From: Prostheceraeus crozeri
Lineage: Eukaryota; Platyhelminthes; Polycladida; Euryleptidae
DNA: 64,000 bases
Assembly (NCBI GenBank): GCA_907163375.1
Contig: CAJQUW010008944.1
Coordinates: 62,001-126,000, forward strand
Reading direction: 5' to 3'
Part shown: positions 24,822 to 36,652 of the stretch, piece by piece
How positions within the stretch are numbered: the first letter of the stretch is position 1
How the letters are laid out: the number at the start of each line of letters is the position of its first letter
The notes under the pieces: generated by a model
What the model saw: only the letters and a program-made list of their open reading frames with translations
What the model was told of the DNA's origin: nothing
The model's database searches: none
Program-made: the position numbers and the translations under genes

Positions 24822-25268
24822 CTCTTTTTTGTTTTTTGTGTGCAGTGTTTCTTTGCTTCATATTTGCTTATTATTTCTTTATTATATTTTTTTAATATTA
24901 ATTAATTATTTTTTCTTCTGACTTAAAAGTTTGTCTATTTTATTAGTTGTTTTGATTTTACCTTGTAAAGTATTGTTGTGTAGAGTTTCTTAATTTTACA
25001 TCGAGATTTTGTAGGATTCTCATTGTTATACTTTGTCATATTGTCTGGTTTATTTCCATCATATTAACCATTCTATAAATTATTCCTTCAGATATTTTAG
25101 GATTTTGTCTCTTTTTCGTGTCTTGAAAACTGTCAGCTGCGCACGATTTGTCTGCCAGTGCTTTAGAAGTACACACATATTCAAAGCGATGACACACGAA
25201 AGAATTTGCTGTTGATTCCCTCATTCCCTCAGTCTCATTAACTCATTTAACTATTACATTTTCTCTAT
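24822..25268. other. AT-rich DNA, probably 3' flank of the Penelope-like element
   Basis: T-rich sequence without recognised genes. Overlapping frames on both strands near 25036-25224 carry no known motif. Confidence 0.4.
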
Positions 25269-26180
25269 TGTGATACCAAAATGATTTCACTGAAGGCATC
25301 TCAAGGAATGGAAAAAGGAGCCCCAAAAAGCATTGAAGGCGGAGATCACCAGGCATGTTATAGAGACTGGTCACGTGATGTCTTTTGACGAAATGTGTTG
25401 CATTGATGGGGCGAAAGAATGGCGGCCACTAACGGGTCACAAAAGAAACTGTATTCCGGCAATAATACTAAAGTAAGCGTCGGATCTTCCTTCTTATGAT
25501 GCTTCAATATAATTCTTTCTCGTATATATTCGCGTTTTCAAGTAATTTTGGCTTCATAGACTTGTTACTATCATCTTTAATCAGTATTATGTTACCATTG
25601 ACTCATTTTGTAAAGAAACTGTTTCATGTGAATCTCACAATAAATCATTAAGCGCATGACGAAACTCGAATGCACTCGCAACATTGAGTTTTGCTACCAA
25701 CAGCAGAGGGGACTTTGCGATGATGTAGAAAAGTGATTCCACAAGGTGAGAAAAAGCAACAAATATTTGAGAATGAAGATTCAATGACGAGATGACAGTA
25801 CATCAGGGAAGAGCTTCATCACAATGTTTGATTGGCACGAGGAAGAGCCGACATCGAAAGTTGGAGAATGTGGATGAAAATGAGGTCAATTCATTGATGA
25901 CGAAGGAGTTGATACAGGAGGGGATTGCTGGTCGTACATGTAAAGCACCGTCCTACCACCGCCTACTATCGTGATCTGATCACCTGGGTAGAAAAATTGT
26001 GGACGCGAGCTTCCGAATCTCCTAAACCTTCTGCGCTTCGGAAAACCGGCCACTCCGTTGTCCACGTGTCCGTCTGCCTGTCCGTCACTTCTATTCCGTC
26101 ATTCGAATCAGTCTTCAGGTGAGAAATCCTTCTCCCATTGAATATGGGAGAGAGTTTCCTGGCGACATCGGAAAAGGGGT
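25269..26180 (+). repeat. Unclassified interspersed repeat, copy 2 (direct partner at 7131-8030)
   Basis: This is the second copy of the 0.9-kb repeat. One stretch reads as a continuous frame (25792-25974) with RHRKLENVDENEVNSL and KAPSYHRLLS, which may be a relic of an element-encoded protein that I do not recognise. The 3' 200 bases are only loosely related to copy 1. Confidence 0.72.
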
Positions 26181-27299
26181 CCTGTCGCTGCTTCAAGTAA
26201 ATTTTATCCACTGTCACTACCGATCTGCCAAGATCCTACACTTTTTCTGTCGTGTTCCTGACAGTGGAGAGGCCATCAGCGTTCCAAACTAACAACTTGA
26301 CACCTGAAATAGAAAGTAAATCCCTCAGACAACTTCATCTGCGATTCATATTATCAATGTCAGACTTCATCTTCAAAATGCCAAACTCTCCTCGTCAGAT
26401 GTGAACTTTCAGATCTTTGCGTCTTACTGTAACTTCCATAGACAGAAGTTTCTAGTTTCCAATTAGTTTAGAGCTTCATTGATGCAACGAAGGCGGTCGT
26501 CAGTCGGTTGGAGCATCAGCAGATTCCAAACATTTCAGTTCATCCTCACAGGAACCATAAAAAGTTCAAATCTACACACAATCGTCAACTCGTTCATTAA
26601 ATCATCAATCTCACTCAAAAAGATTTCAGCTGAGAGTCACCATTCGCATCTATGCAACTCATTGCGGAAATCCCAAAAACCGTTGCAATACTACCTGAAT
26701 ATATGAGCCTACCTCCCAGACAACAGCATCTACACCGGCAGACTTCAGCATTAGCATCTACTCTCGCAGACTTCAGCATCCGCATCAACACCGGCGGACT
26801 TGAGCCTCTGCGGGAGTCCTGCTATGTTTCCTAGTCGCGTAGGCCCTAATTCATAGACAGAAGCATTTCAAATTGAAAAGGTTACAAAAGGAAATTGTGC
26901 TACAACTTTATCAATATATGAGTGGTTACTCAGTAACAGCCATTTCAGCTTTCCCCTTGAACAAGGAAAAACTTGGATTATTTCAAAAATATCACTCAAA
27001 TTATATTGTAGGCAATCTATAGAGTTATAGGTTCAATTTTCTGTTATTAATCAAATCTCTCACCCGATTTGACAGATTAATTCCCATAAATGGTGAAAAT
27101 TTGTAGTTTCTTTTGTAATTTCACCGAAAAAGCATTGACACTTTTTGAAATGAATTCTTTTTCAATCACAAGTAGAATGGAATTTGGACAGCAAACCGAA
27201 ATTATAACTTTTCTGTGATTGAAATCAACTGAAATTGAAATATTGATGAACAACTAAATTTTCAGAGGTGATAACAATAATTAGAAGTCGACTGTTTAC
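26181..27299. other. No gene; short tandem repeat at about 26717-26800
   Basis: About two and a half imperfect units containing GCAGACTTCAGCAT and CAACACCGGCGGACTT-like sequence occur at 26717-26800. The stretch 26865-26960 is shared with 17272-17735. No coding sequence is supported. Confidence 0.5.
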
Positions 27300-27508
27300 T
27301 TCTGTTCATCCAAAGAATCATAAAATCTTTGCATTATGAAAAAGATGCCGGCAAGTTCACACTGTCATTCAATTTTCATTAAAAATCGTATCTATAATGA
27401 AACATTCCATCAATCACGTTTCATTGTTTTCGTGAAGACTACTGGGCAATTCTAACACCACTAAGACAAGTGACATACACATGCATGTCAAATTGATTAG
27501 TGAAACGT
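27300..27508 (-). repeat. Dispersed repeat, copy 2 (inverted partner at 6780-6985)
   Basis: It matches the reverse complement of 6780-6985. This pair is inverted while the neighbouring pair (7131/25269) is direct, so the two regions are not simply one duplicated segment. Confidence 0.75.
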
Positions 27509-28959
27509 CCCGAGTGATTCTTTTCTATGGGTTTTTACGGGAATATATGGGATTGTAAGGGATCCTATATGAACCCATTCACTATGCAAATCGGATCATA
27601 TGGGTTTGTTGGGAATTGTTTGGAATCCCTTGAATCCCATTCATCTGAATCCTCTAGAATCCACGATTCTCATCAAAGGATTCCTTATGTAGAATATGAA
27701 AGGGATTGATCAAAATCAAACCGGTCTCACAGATCTTTATGGATGACTTGCAGGGTTTTGATTACATACATCGATTCGGATCATTAACAATGCGGGCCAA
27801 TCGCTCACATATGCAGTGTATAATTGGCTACACTGTGAAAATGGACGCAACGGACTCTAGACCTCCGCGTATACATGTAGTAACTTGAAAATGTAATGAT
27901 GTAATTTACTATCCTTTGGTACATGTAACCCACTGATTCGAATACTATTTATCTGGCAAGAATTCTATATGTTTCCTACCATAACCTGTGAAACCAACCA
28001 TTTCCTAGTAAAATCCTGGCAGGTTATGCAGGAACATCAGCAATGGCTATATTCTTGATAGGATGTCAAAAGGAAACAACAAACCAGAAACTCTCAGGAT
28101 CCTAACAGGAAACATCAGAGAAATACATTTCTCACGTTTTGATCTATCGTCAGTGATGACGTGCTGATTCACTCACAAGGCTTCAACCGATCTCGATTTC
28201 GCCAGACGACGGATATCTATGATTCAAAATTTTCAAACGAGTGAAAAACGTTATTATTTTGAATACAATCAAACGACTCGTCATTCATTTGTTTGTGAAC
28301 TTCGAAGACGGTGAGTTAGCGTGCAGTGAAAGTGTGAATGATGCAGAAAAATTGTACTTCAAGTTTGTTTATAGGACCAAAATTTCTGTTGTCTTTATCT
28401 TTCCATTGTCATTTCTTAAACCGGTTCTTGGGGATAGAAACCTTCTCCACACCTCTCTAGGAGTGGCTGGTATGTTTGTATGTCACTTATGCACCAGTTA
28501 AATTTTATTTCACCAAAGAGAGCTGTTCATAAAAAAACGGACCATCTAAATTGCGACTAAGTTCAATCGATTCTCATGCCTTCCAAACTTGTCACAATGA
28601 GCGCGCCATACATCATTCGAAAGTTCACATTCTCAGCTTTCAAAATTCAATTGAAATAATGTATTTCAATTAAATACATGTATGTGAGTATGATTATTAA
28701 TGTATCGGACACGGCCAATTTTTCATTAAAGGCCTTCGTGTTTGGTGTCTTTATAATCCTTACGATGCAAGAAGTTAGAATAATGTAAATGCTACTCAAA
28801 TCAGTTCAAAAGTTCTTTTTCAAACTTCATTCAACATTTTTCTCATGGCAGCTAAAGTACGTGATTTTTTTATATAATCAGCAAATTTATCACCAAGCAA
28901 GAGATTTCTTTGTTAAAGGAGCATCTTTTGATTACTCAGTTAAGCCAATTTAACTTTAC
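27509..28959. other. No recognised gene
   Basis: AT-rich sequence with short internal near-repeats of GGGATC/GGAATCC type at 27530-27700. A GTG-started frame at 28241-28501 has no motif. Nothing firm is seen. Confidence 0.4.
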
Positions 28960-30668
28960 GTTCTCTACCTTTTCTTTTTGTCTAAGAAATGGATTTCTCG
29001 TAAACTTTTTATTGTAAAAAGTTTTATATTCAAGTTCCTATGAATGAAATAGGTTTCAATCCAGGCGATCCTTTGCCGAACGGTAATACATATTCTCTAG
29101 TGAATGATAATATTGATGATATCATCAAGCATCACTCTGATTACATTGGTAAACATTTCAGCATTAGCTGCATTGACATAAATCGTAAACCTCCAAAAAT
29201 GTTCTGGTTGCCGAAGCTGAACAAGAATCCATGCAAATTTCGTTTTATAGCTGGTGCCAAAAGTTGTAGCAGCACGGGGTAAAATTGCGGACTTGCTATT
29301 ATTTCAAAAAATTGTTCGTGGTCAAGCAAATTGTTCGCATCTCATTTCGGCGGTATTTTACAGCATTCCAGAGAGGCGCACAAGACACACTGTGTTATTT
29401 GCTCCAAAGAAATAAAACCGTCTCTTGCTGCGCAAGAAAGATTTCATACCAAGATGTTGTAATTTGGCAAATTCTTTGTGTAATGACGACCTCTTTGTGA
29501 ATAGCAGCGCTTCCTTTAAGCGCATTTTGCTTTGTCGAATGTCTTGAATTTTAGCACTTGTGTTTTATACCTTTACTTTCCTTATGTATTTTCAATTTTT
29601 TGTCGACGGCTGTAATTGGCTTATTGCTATAGCTGTTGTGATCAATAAAAATAGAATAAAATAGCACGAAACAGCTATATGTTATCATTAACAGGGCACT
29701 GGCGATTATCCGTCAGCATTTTATGAATTATTGTGACGCGATCCGCAATAACAGCGGAATTAATTGCTTTTGGAGTATCCTTTCAAGCACCGAATTCCTC
29801 AAAAAGATAGGAAATAAAAATATTTTTGATCCTATTTTTGATATATTGAAGTTAGCAATCATATTTTTGCTTTGTTAGACATCATTTTCAGTAAGAAATT
29901 TATATGAATTGGTTACGACAAAAGTTTTCTTTCAAACTTTAGATATAGTACTTGTTACACTTTTATGAAAGAGTCGTTCAAAGCTGCTATTAAGTTTACT
30001 ATAGAAGAGGTGTATATCACTTTTGGAGGGTTTTTAGACAGTCTAAGGGAATCCTTATGGGTGGCAATTGACGTAGCCCTCTTCTAGCGGATCTCTTCTT
30101 GTTTCACTGTGAGTACAAATTTATGACTAATTTAATTCGCGGTAATAAAATTGCACTTGCAAGGCTCATCTCGAATACTTCTAGGTATATTCATGATTCT
30201 TTGTATAGTTAACTACAAATTCTTCGATGAGTTAATACCCCAGATTTACTTCATTGACTTGGAAGCCAACCGATGTGGTAATAACAATAAAATTATTGGC
30301 TACTTAGACGTAAAAAATTAACGTGTGTGATACTGGTATGTTCCACTGTTCCACTTCGGTATACCACAAAATTGACGATCTTGATTTTTACGTAACTCTT
30401 CTTTTTGTTTCCGGAAAATACCAAGCCTCAAAAGATAGTCATTAAAGTTTTCTGCAGCCAGATACTCAGGTACGCTCTAATCTGCTCACAACTCAAAAAC
30501 TTTGAGGAGAAAACGTCAAAGACGTTCACTTTGCTCGTTAACAGACGTTATAGTAAAAGTGAACTTCGCTTGAACGCGGAGAAAGCTTTTCACAAGCACC
30601 ACCATCTTTTGAGTAAATTTGGTAAATTTTCTGCTCGTCAATTGCTTAGCTCTTGTTTTTCATAAACT
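28960..30668 (+). mobile_element. Penelope-related reverse transcriptase relic, second type
   Basis: Blocks found in order on the plus strand are MFWLPKLNKNPCKFRFIAG (29193-29249), IRNNSGINCFWSIL (about 29730-29790), KGIPMGGNCSPLLADLF (about 30050-30100), a YIHDS motif at the YxDD position and LRLNAEKAFHKHHHLLSKF in the thumb region (30405-30665). This set defines a well-known animal RT family that I relate to Penelope-like elements by its fingers and motif B. It clearly differs from the copy at 22735. The relic has many breaks, an altered catalytic motif and no visible endonuclease, and looks old. Confidence 0.78.
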
Positions 30669-32166
30669 GGTGGTGATTATTCCGCATCTTTGATTTGAAT
30701 CTATTTGAATTTTAGGTTGATATAATTTTCCTTCTTACCAGAAATTCCGTAAATATTTATCTTCTTGCTTAATGTTTTCTTTTTTGATAACAATTTAGTT
30801 AGCTGTTGACCAGAGGCTGAGCTTCTCATCGCAGGGCCCAGCTAGGATGCCTCTGAACGCTACAAAAGGTATAAGCCGAAATTGTGAATCTTATCCTGGT
30901 TCTTTTGCTGACGACCTCGTATGCCAATCTTAATCTTTCTCAACTTAACATGTTTATTACTGCTCGGAGTAAACGTTAACTAGTACTCTTAAGGACTACA
31001 ATTACAAGTTTAATTATTATCTATCTCTTGCATTCTTTATTCAATTTGCTGAGAAAATTTACTTAGGATTATACTTCCATTCCTTAGAGTAAGTCTTATT
31101 TTCTCTCTCTTACCCGGTACATTCTTTATTTTATCTGCCGTTTATTTCAGAATTATCATAGCGCCTCTGTTCATCCACATGTCTAGAATAGTTATTCCTA
31201 GCCTCTGATTTGTTAAGTCACACTCACCCATCATTGCATCGTTTACGTAACTTTCTTAGTCTGTAGGTTATTGCCGTTCAGAGGTCAATGATAAGGATAA
31301 CTTGGCATTTTGGATGTGGGACATGCTTTCTTCCAGCCTGCACACTTCCGGTTCCAAGCACTATCCAGGTAATATTGGCCGTAACATTTATTAGATTCTC
31401 GCTTGATTTTCAGTCATAGGACTTCAACTGAATTTGCAGGTCAGTTGCCTTCGTGTATCAATATAACATTATTATATTTGATTTCCGTGCAAATATCTCC
31501 GTGCACGTAGTGCAGTACAATACTATTTCTTTAACTGTAACTTAAACAATTTTTACATAGAGTGTTGATACTCAACGATTGACAATTGAATCGTAGATAA
31601 TCACTGTCTAAGATAACCTTTCAGTAAAACTTCAATAATTGGATGTTCGAGATTGCTTTTTAATATTCGTTATGGCAAATTTGGCTAACCGCACCGTGTA
31701 CTTAACTTGAAAATAACCATACCGATGTAGAATTGCACGAGAATTCCGAATCTGGCCTCCGTTTTCCCATCCGATGCTTTGTATGGCCGCTAGAGACATT
31801 CTCGTCCTCCAAAACACCGTTTTCATGAAAAAATCCTAAGTGTCAGAAGTCATGACAATCGACGAGTCTCAACTCTTGCTATAAACCATCTAAAATGGGT
31901 GTAAAATGTCATGAGGAGTCGGAATATGGTCTCAGTTTTCTCATCCGATGCTTCGTTTGCCCGCTAAAGCCCAAAACCCACAAAATTCTAACTCTCAATA
32001 ATCATGATTAGATTTGTTCACTATTCCTATCAGATATATCATGATCCGAATAGACATATATCAAATATACCATGAAATATAATCAAAGAACCATCCCTTG
32101 CCGTAGAACTTTCCCTGAGAACTTTCCTCGTAGAAATATTCCAGATATCGGATCATGATATATAAC
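30669..32166. other. No gene; imperfect duplicated block at 31735-31985
   Basis: Around 31741 and 31919 two segments of about 60 bases resemble each other (CATCCGATGCTT and neighbouring sequence), a diverged tandem duplication with about 180-base offset. An inverted pair ATATATCATGATCC (near 32036) and GGATCATGATATAT (near 32151) brackets 115 bases directly before the next element. No protein is recognised. Confidence 0.5.
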
Positions 32167-33664
32167 AGGTATACCATAGCATTCTTGCTCAAAAATATTA
32201 TGTTCAAATGAAAGTCAGTAAATGGATTGAAGACATAGAAGCACTGAGTAGAATAGCTGCTGATGACCCGCAAATTGCCTTTTCTGGTTATACAAAAGGT
32301 TTATGTCATAGATGGTCATATATCCAAAGGACGATTCCAAATATCAGTAACTGTTTCATACCATTGGAATACGCTATACGCACAAAACTTATTCCGGCGA
32401 TCACTGGCAGAGATGTAAGTGATATTGAAAGGAGACTGTTATCTCTTCCCTGTCGATATGGTGGCCTTGGGATCATTAATCCGGTGCTGTCAAGTGACAG
32501 CGAATATGAGGCATCTACAGACATAACAAAATACCATGTTGATATTATTTGTTCTCAAGAACCTTCTCTTGATAATTATGATAGAATGAAGGTCAAAGAA
32601 ACAATTGTCACCCGGAAATCACTTAAAGAAGCCTTTTTAAAGAATGAATTTAATGAGATCATGAATTTATCAAATGAAAAAATGAAAAGAACGCTGACAT
32701 TCATTACCGAAAAAGGTGCAAACTCTTGGCTTACTGCTTTACCATTGAAGTCGATGGGTTATTCACCGAATAAGATTGAATTTCGTGACGCCCTCCGTCT
32801 AAGATACAACTGGCAAATACCGGATATCCCCTCACATTGTGATTGTGGAGTGAAAAATGATTCAAACCACTTATTAAATTGTAAAATTGGAGGTTTCATA
32901 AATTTACGACACAACATGATAAGGGATCAGGAGGCAAATTTTTTGAGAGAAGTAGCAAAAGATGTTGTTATTGAGCCAATGCTTATCCCTATTGAATCAG
33001 ACACTTTTGTACAAACAGGAAATAGAGAAGATCAAGCAAGGTTAGACACAGCAGCACGAGGTGTATAGGGGAGCATTGAGAAGAGTTTTTTGATGTTCGG
33101 GTCACAAATCCATTTTCTACATCAAAAGCAAATGAAGCAGCGAAACAAATATACGAACGAAACGAAAAAGAAAAGAAGCGTATTTATGAAGAGCCAATAA
33201 TAAACATCGAAAACGGACATTTTTCTCCTCTAATTTTTCTACCACTGGTGGTGCTGGTCCGTGTGCCCAACTATTTCACAAAAGACTCGCGAATTCGCTT
33301 TCACAAAAATATGGTGAAAAATATTCAGACATAATGGGGCATATTCGCACAAGAATATGTTTCACCATGATCCGCAGTGTAGGAATATCTCTGAGAGGAT
33401 TTCGTCGGATTAAGAACATTGATATTCCTTTCAACATCATCCCACAAATGCGCGAATATGAGCATTTCTAACTGGCTCAAGTAAATTTATTTGTATTTTT
33501 ATCGCATTTTTGCACACACATTTTATATGACTTTTACTTGCCTTTAGCTGTATATTAAGTGCTTGTTGCCATCATTTATGGTCTATCTTCTTGCTCAAAT
33601 TCCCTCAGGAAAAATAGAATTGCTATTTCTCTTCCGGGAATTTGAAGAATGCTATGGTATACCT
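32167..33664 (+). mobile_element. 3' part of a LINE with restriction-like endonuclease, bracketed by a 20-bp inverted repeat
   Basis: The coding part (32187-33471) is the C-terminal third of an RT-endonuclease protein of the early-branching LINE type. It lies between AGGTATACCATAGCATTCTT at 32167-32186 and its perfect reverse complement at 33645-33664. Just inside the right end, TTCTTGCTCAAATTCCC (from about 33584) and GGGAATTTGAAGAA (about 33636) can pair as a hairpin, and ATTCTTGCTCAAA at the left end resembles the first of these. The left block may therefore be an inverted copy of the 3' end, as after twin priming, or a true terminal repeat. Confidence 0.75.
32187..33471 (+). pseudogene. 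LINE RT C-terminus plus CCHC motif and PD-(D/E)XK-like nuclease
   Basis: An open frame (ATG at 32208, open upstream to about 32187) runs to a TAG at 33066-33068 and encodes 286 residues from ATG. Landmarks are GLCHRWSYIQRTIP (residues 31-44), LPCRYGGLGIINP (80-92), a C-x-C-x7-H-x3-C motif (C211, C213, H221, C225), RHNMIRD (234-240) and QARLD (276-280). One frame change after this, FFDVRV and NPFSTS follow, and family-like sequence continues to a stop at 33469-33471 (REYEHF). CCHC followed by R-H-N and D...D-x-R is the layout of the restriction-like endonuclease in R2/R4/NeSL-type LINEs. The polymerase core is missing, so the copy is 5'-truncated. Confidence 0.8.
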
Positions 33665-34115
33665 ATCACTGAAACTCATTCGTACAAAGAGTCTCTTAAA
33701 CCACACAGTAACGCACTTTGCATGTTTAGGCTATAAGTGAAAATGTTATTCCGAGCAGTCGATTTGCCCATTGGCCCAAGGCGTAAGTGATCTAGGATCT
33801 TGTAGGCCTACTTTGATTTTGAATAATCTTGAAAGGTAAAATATCAGCCCCATCAGCAGTTTAGTGACTTGCTACTGGTGAGAAACTGGCCATCTGTTTC
33901 TTCGCTTCTCTTATATCGTCGCTAAATACCGTCGACTCTTCGCATCTTTGATCTCAACACATATTAAATTGTTACATGATGAAATTACTGCATTCAGAAT
34001 TTGTGTCAGTTAAATCATCATTCGTGTATTCAATTGTTAGGCCTATCGGGCGTATAGAAAAATGCTATTGGCCTACATGTAGGCAACTGTAAATTCTTTG
34101 TCTTATTCTTTCCAG
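33665..34115. other. No recognised gene; TAGGCCTA sites
   Basis: Spacer between the LINE fragment and the candidate exon. It contains TAGGCCTA at 33803-33810 and 34038-34045. The last 20 bases form the pyrimidine tract of the candidate exon's acceptor. Confidence 0.5.
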
Positions 34116-34262
34116 TCTGATGAGGAGGAATCGGTAAGCAGATATCTCACGTCCTCTACTCCCAATCGCAATCTTGCAAAACCTTCAGTCAACACTGATG
34201 ATCTTTTGGTTTGCAAAAAGCAAAGAATGTCTCCTCAAGAGGATAATGCTGAAATTGGAACG
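34116..34262 (+). CDS. Candidate host internal exon, unknown gene
   Basis: A 147-base segment (49 codons) is preceded by a long pyrimidine tract ending TTCTTTCCAG and followed by a consensus donor GTGAGT. One frame is fully open across it and upstream to 34098. The peptide begins SDEEESVSRYLTSSTPNR and continues through KPSVNTDDLLVCKKQRMSP to DNAEIGT: hydrophilic, acidic at the start, with a basic KKQR patch. This composition fits a disordered part of a regulatory or nuclear protein. I do not recognise the gene, and no neighbouring exon is evident within several kilobases. A transposon origin cannot be excluded, but splice quality makes it the best host-exon candidate here. Confidence 0.5.
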
Positions 34263-34605
34263 GTGAGTTCGATGAGCTGTTCAACAATGTAGGTTAGGTA
34301 TACCGTAGAGTGGATACTGTGCTTGAAACAACTGTCTAAAGTTCTGAGTGCGCTTGAACACTTTCGTCGAATCAGTATATTGAACAAATACTAAAAATTC
34401 ATATATGAGATCAATTCGATCTTTCTATGTCTCACAATGAATGTTCTCATTTAATCGATCCATTAGGCCTACATACGGATACCGGTATAAAATTCCGGTG
34501 ATTACAATTTACTGAATATCATAAAAGACAATGATTATCCGCCGTACTCATACATCAATTATATTTAAAGTTATCTTAGATGATACCATGGTAGAATACT
34601 GTTAC

Positions 34606-34737
34606 ACCGAACGATGTCTATGCGTGGACAATGAATATTTTGACTACGAAAATTGAATCTACTGATCCCGAAGCGAAGCTGAGGGATTCTTATGCGCATA
34701 GCCACGCATAGCCATCGTATAACAGTATATTATCTTA
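34606..34737. repeat. Small imperfect inverted repeat (foldback)
   Basis: ATACTGTTACAC...CTATGCGTGG on the left pairs with CCACGCATAGCCATCGTATAACAGTAT-type sequence on the right, with a loop of about 75 bases. It is probably a degraded MITE or a hairpin. It has no coding capacity. Confidence 0.5.
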
Positions 34738-34785
34738 TTCCTAGCTAGTGAAGCTGGTCATAGAGCGGGGAAACATATTTGCTAG

Positions 34786-34903
34786 GAAATGAAGACAAAA
34801 GAAATTAGATAGCAACCAATAGAATTGAAGGTGATTTGGCAGCCGAATTCAGGTTTGGTAGCAAATTACCTAACAGACCTTCAGATTTCACCCAGGCGAC
34901 CGC
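34786..34903 (-). repeat. Dispersed repeat, copy 2 (inverted partner at 6042-6165)
   Basis: It matches the reverse complement of 6042-6165 with small indels. No termini are recognised. Confidence 0.7.
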
Positions 34904-35680
34904 TACCAAATGAACACTTTCTGGCAGCCAAAAAAAGTCAAAACATCTTCATTTGGGAAGAAATGTTAGTTTTTTGATGAGTTAGTTTCGCAGCGAAATT
35001 TATTTCCTTTGGTAGCTGACAGTTTACAGTGCATGCAGTGTTTAACCCTCAGAGATCTGAGGGGTGATGTGCAGTGGTGACCACGGAGCCATATTTCTAT
35101 TTTACGTTCTGTGCTAAGGATATATCAACCGCTCATGCCCATGTAAAATCGACATTTTTGACATTGGATCCATATATGTTATTTCATGTTTGTGTTGAAT
35201 TAGCTAGAAGTCTGGTAGATAGGTCAAGTGGATCCCCCTCAGCTCTCAGAGGGTGCAGAAATGTGTCCACGATGGTGCACAATAAGTGAAATTCATTGTC
35301 AATTCATGTGCAATTCGTGAAATCACATTGAGTTGAATTGAATGAAGATGTGAAATATCATTTCCCACAGGAGAGATTTAGTTAACTGTTTCACTAAACT
35401 CATGAGTAGCGATTATCTTCATGAATGTGATAGCACTTAAACAGTTTGCGTGAAACGACTTTTTGCTTTTGATGGAAGTTTGTGTTTTCAAATAACAAAT
35501 CAACGTACTTCGGAAAACGTGATTAGATTTCTGAAACCTTTGAGGGCAAAACAACGCAGTATGAAATGCGTGTTTACAAGTGAAAGAATTTCCGTGCTTT
35601 AAAAGACAAAGTAACTATTGAATGAAAGAATTTTTAATTTTTTTGTGAAAAGTAAAATAGCGTTCACGCATTATAAATTA
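34904..35680. other. No recognised gene
   Basis: A 71-codon frame at 35074-35289 has no motif. Nothing firm is supported. Confidence 0.4.
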
Positions 35681-36652
35681 CACTGTAAATCGCTGGATAC
35701 GAAAATTACATACAATTTGAAACTAACATCTGATGCGAGATTCTCATATTCATACAGAGATCTGGTATGTCTTTCATACAACATTTCACTTACTTTCGTA
35801 TGTGATTGGTATGTAGCGATACGAACTATTCTATCTGTGATAAGCTGTTTTACACTGAAATACGAGTTGATGGTATGTTCTACCATATACGAGACCCGAT
35901 GCAAATTCAACCTCATACAGCCTCTGGTATGCCTCTGGAATGAAGAGCTTTAGGTCACATAGTAAAATAATATATATATACATTACCTACTACTGTCAAA
36001 TAACTTTTTTCAGTAACACCAGTCGTGAATATTTCTCTCTGATAGTGTGATATTTAACTAGACTAGATTTATTGTGAATTTCATGCTTCACGAGATTGTC
36101 GTCGTTGCTACTTGTCTAGCATCATTAACAGGACGTTTAGTGAGCATTACTTTATGAACCAAGTTGATTTACATCAATTCATTCAAGCGTCATCTTTTGT
36201 TTAACCACGTTGACATATATATCTCAAACATATCAATTTTTTGTGTTCATAATATGTTTTTATTTCGGATTGATAATATGCTTAATTTCAAAATCACTTG
36301 ATGCATAAGTGTTGATGGTTGAATACTTATTGATTATCTATGAAATGCCTTAGAATTGCGCGCATTAAAATCGAATTCAGTATTGAAATTATGACTCTCG
36401 AATGTCATAATCTCACCACCTAAAAAACAGCAGTAACATTAGTGTGATCTTTATTGACAAAAGGCCTTAAATCAACATACTTTGGACATGATTGATGCTT
36501 TCTTTTAACATTGTGCTGGTATGGCTTTAGTATGTAAAGCAAACCACACTTGAAATAGCATACGAAAAGCATACAAATAGATAAAAAAATATACCAAAAA
36601 ATATTTTGGTATGCATCCTTGATATGCGATTGGCATTGAGCGATTTACACTG
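35681..36652. mobile_element. CACTG-ended non-autonomous DNA element, copy B
   Basis: It begins CACTGTAAATCGCT and ends AGCGATTTACACTG, a 14-bp inverted repeat with one mismatch, flanked by TA on both sides. It matches copy A (19601-20602) over its length, including GAAACTAACATCTGAT, ATGACTCTCGAATGTCAT and GATCTTTATTGACAAAAGGCC. Having two copies with matching ends and different flanks (TG and TA) supports a mobile unit with about 2-bp target duplication. There is no transposase inside. Confidence 0.72.
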
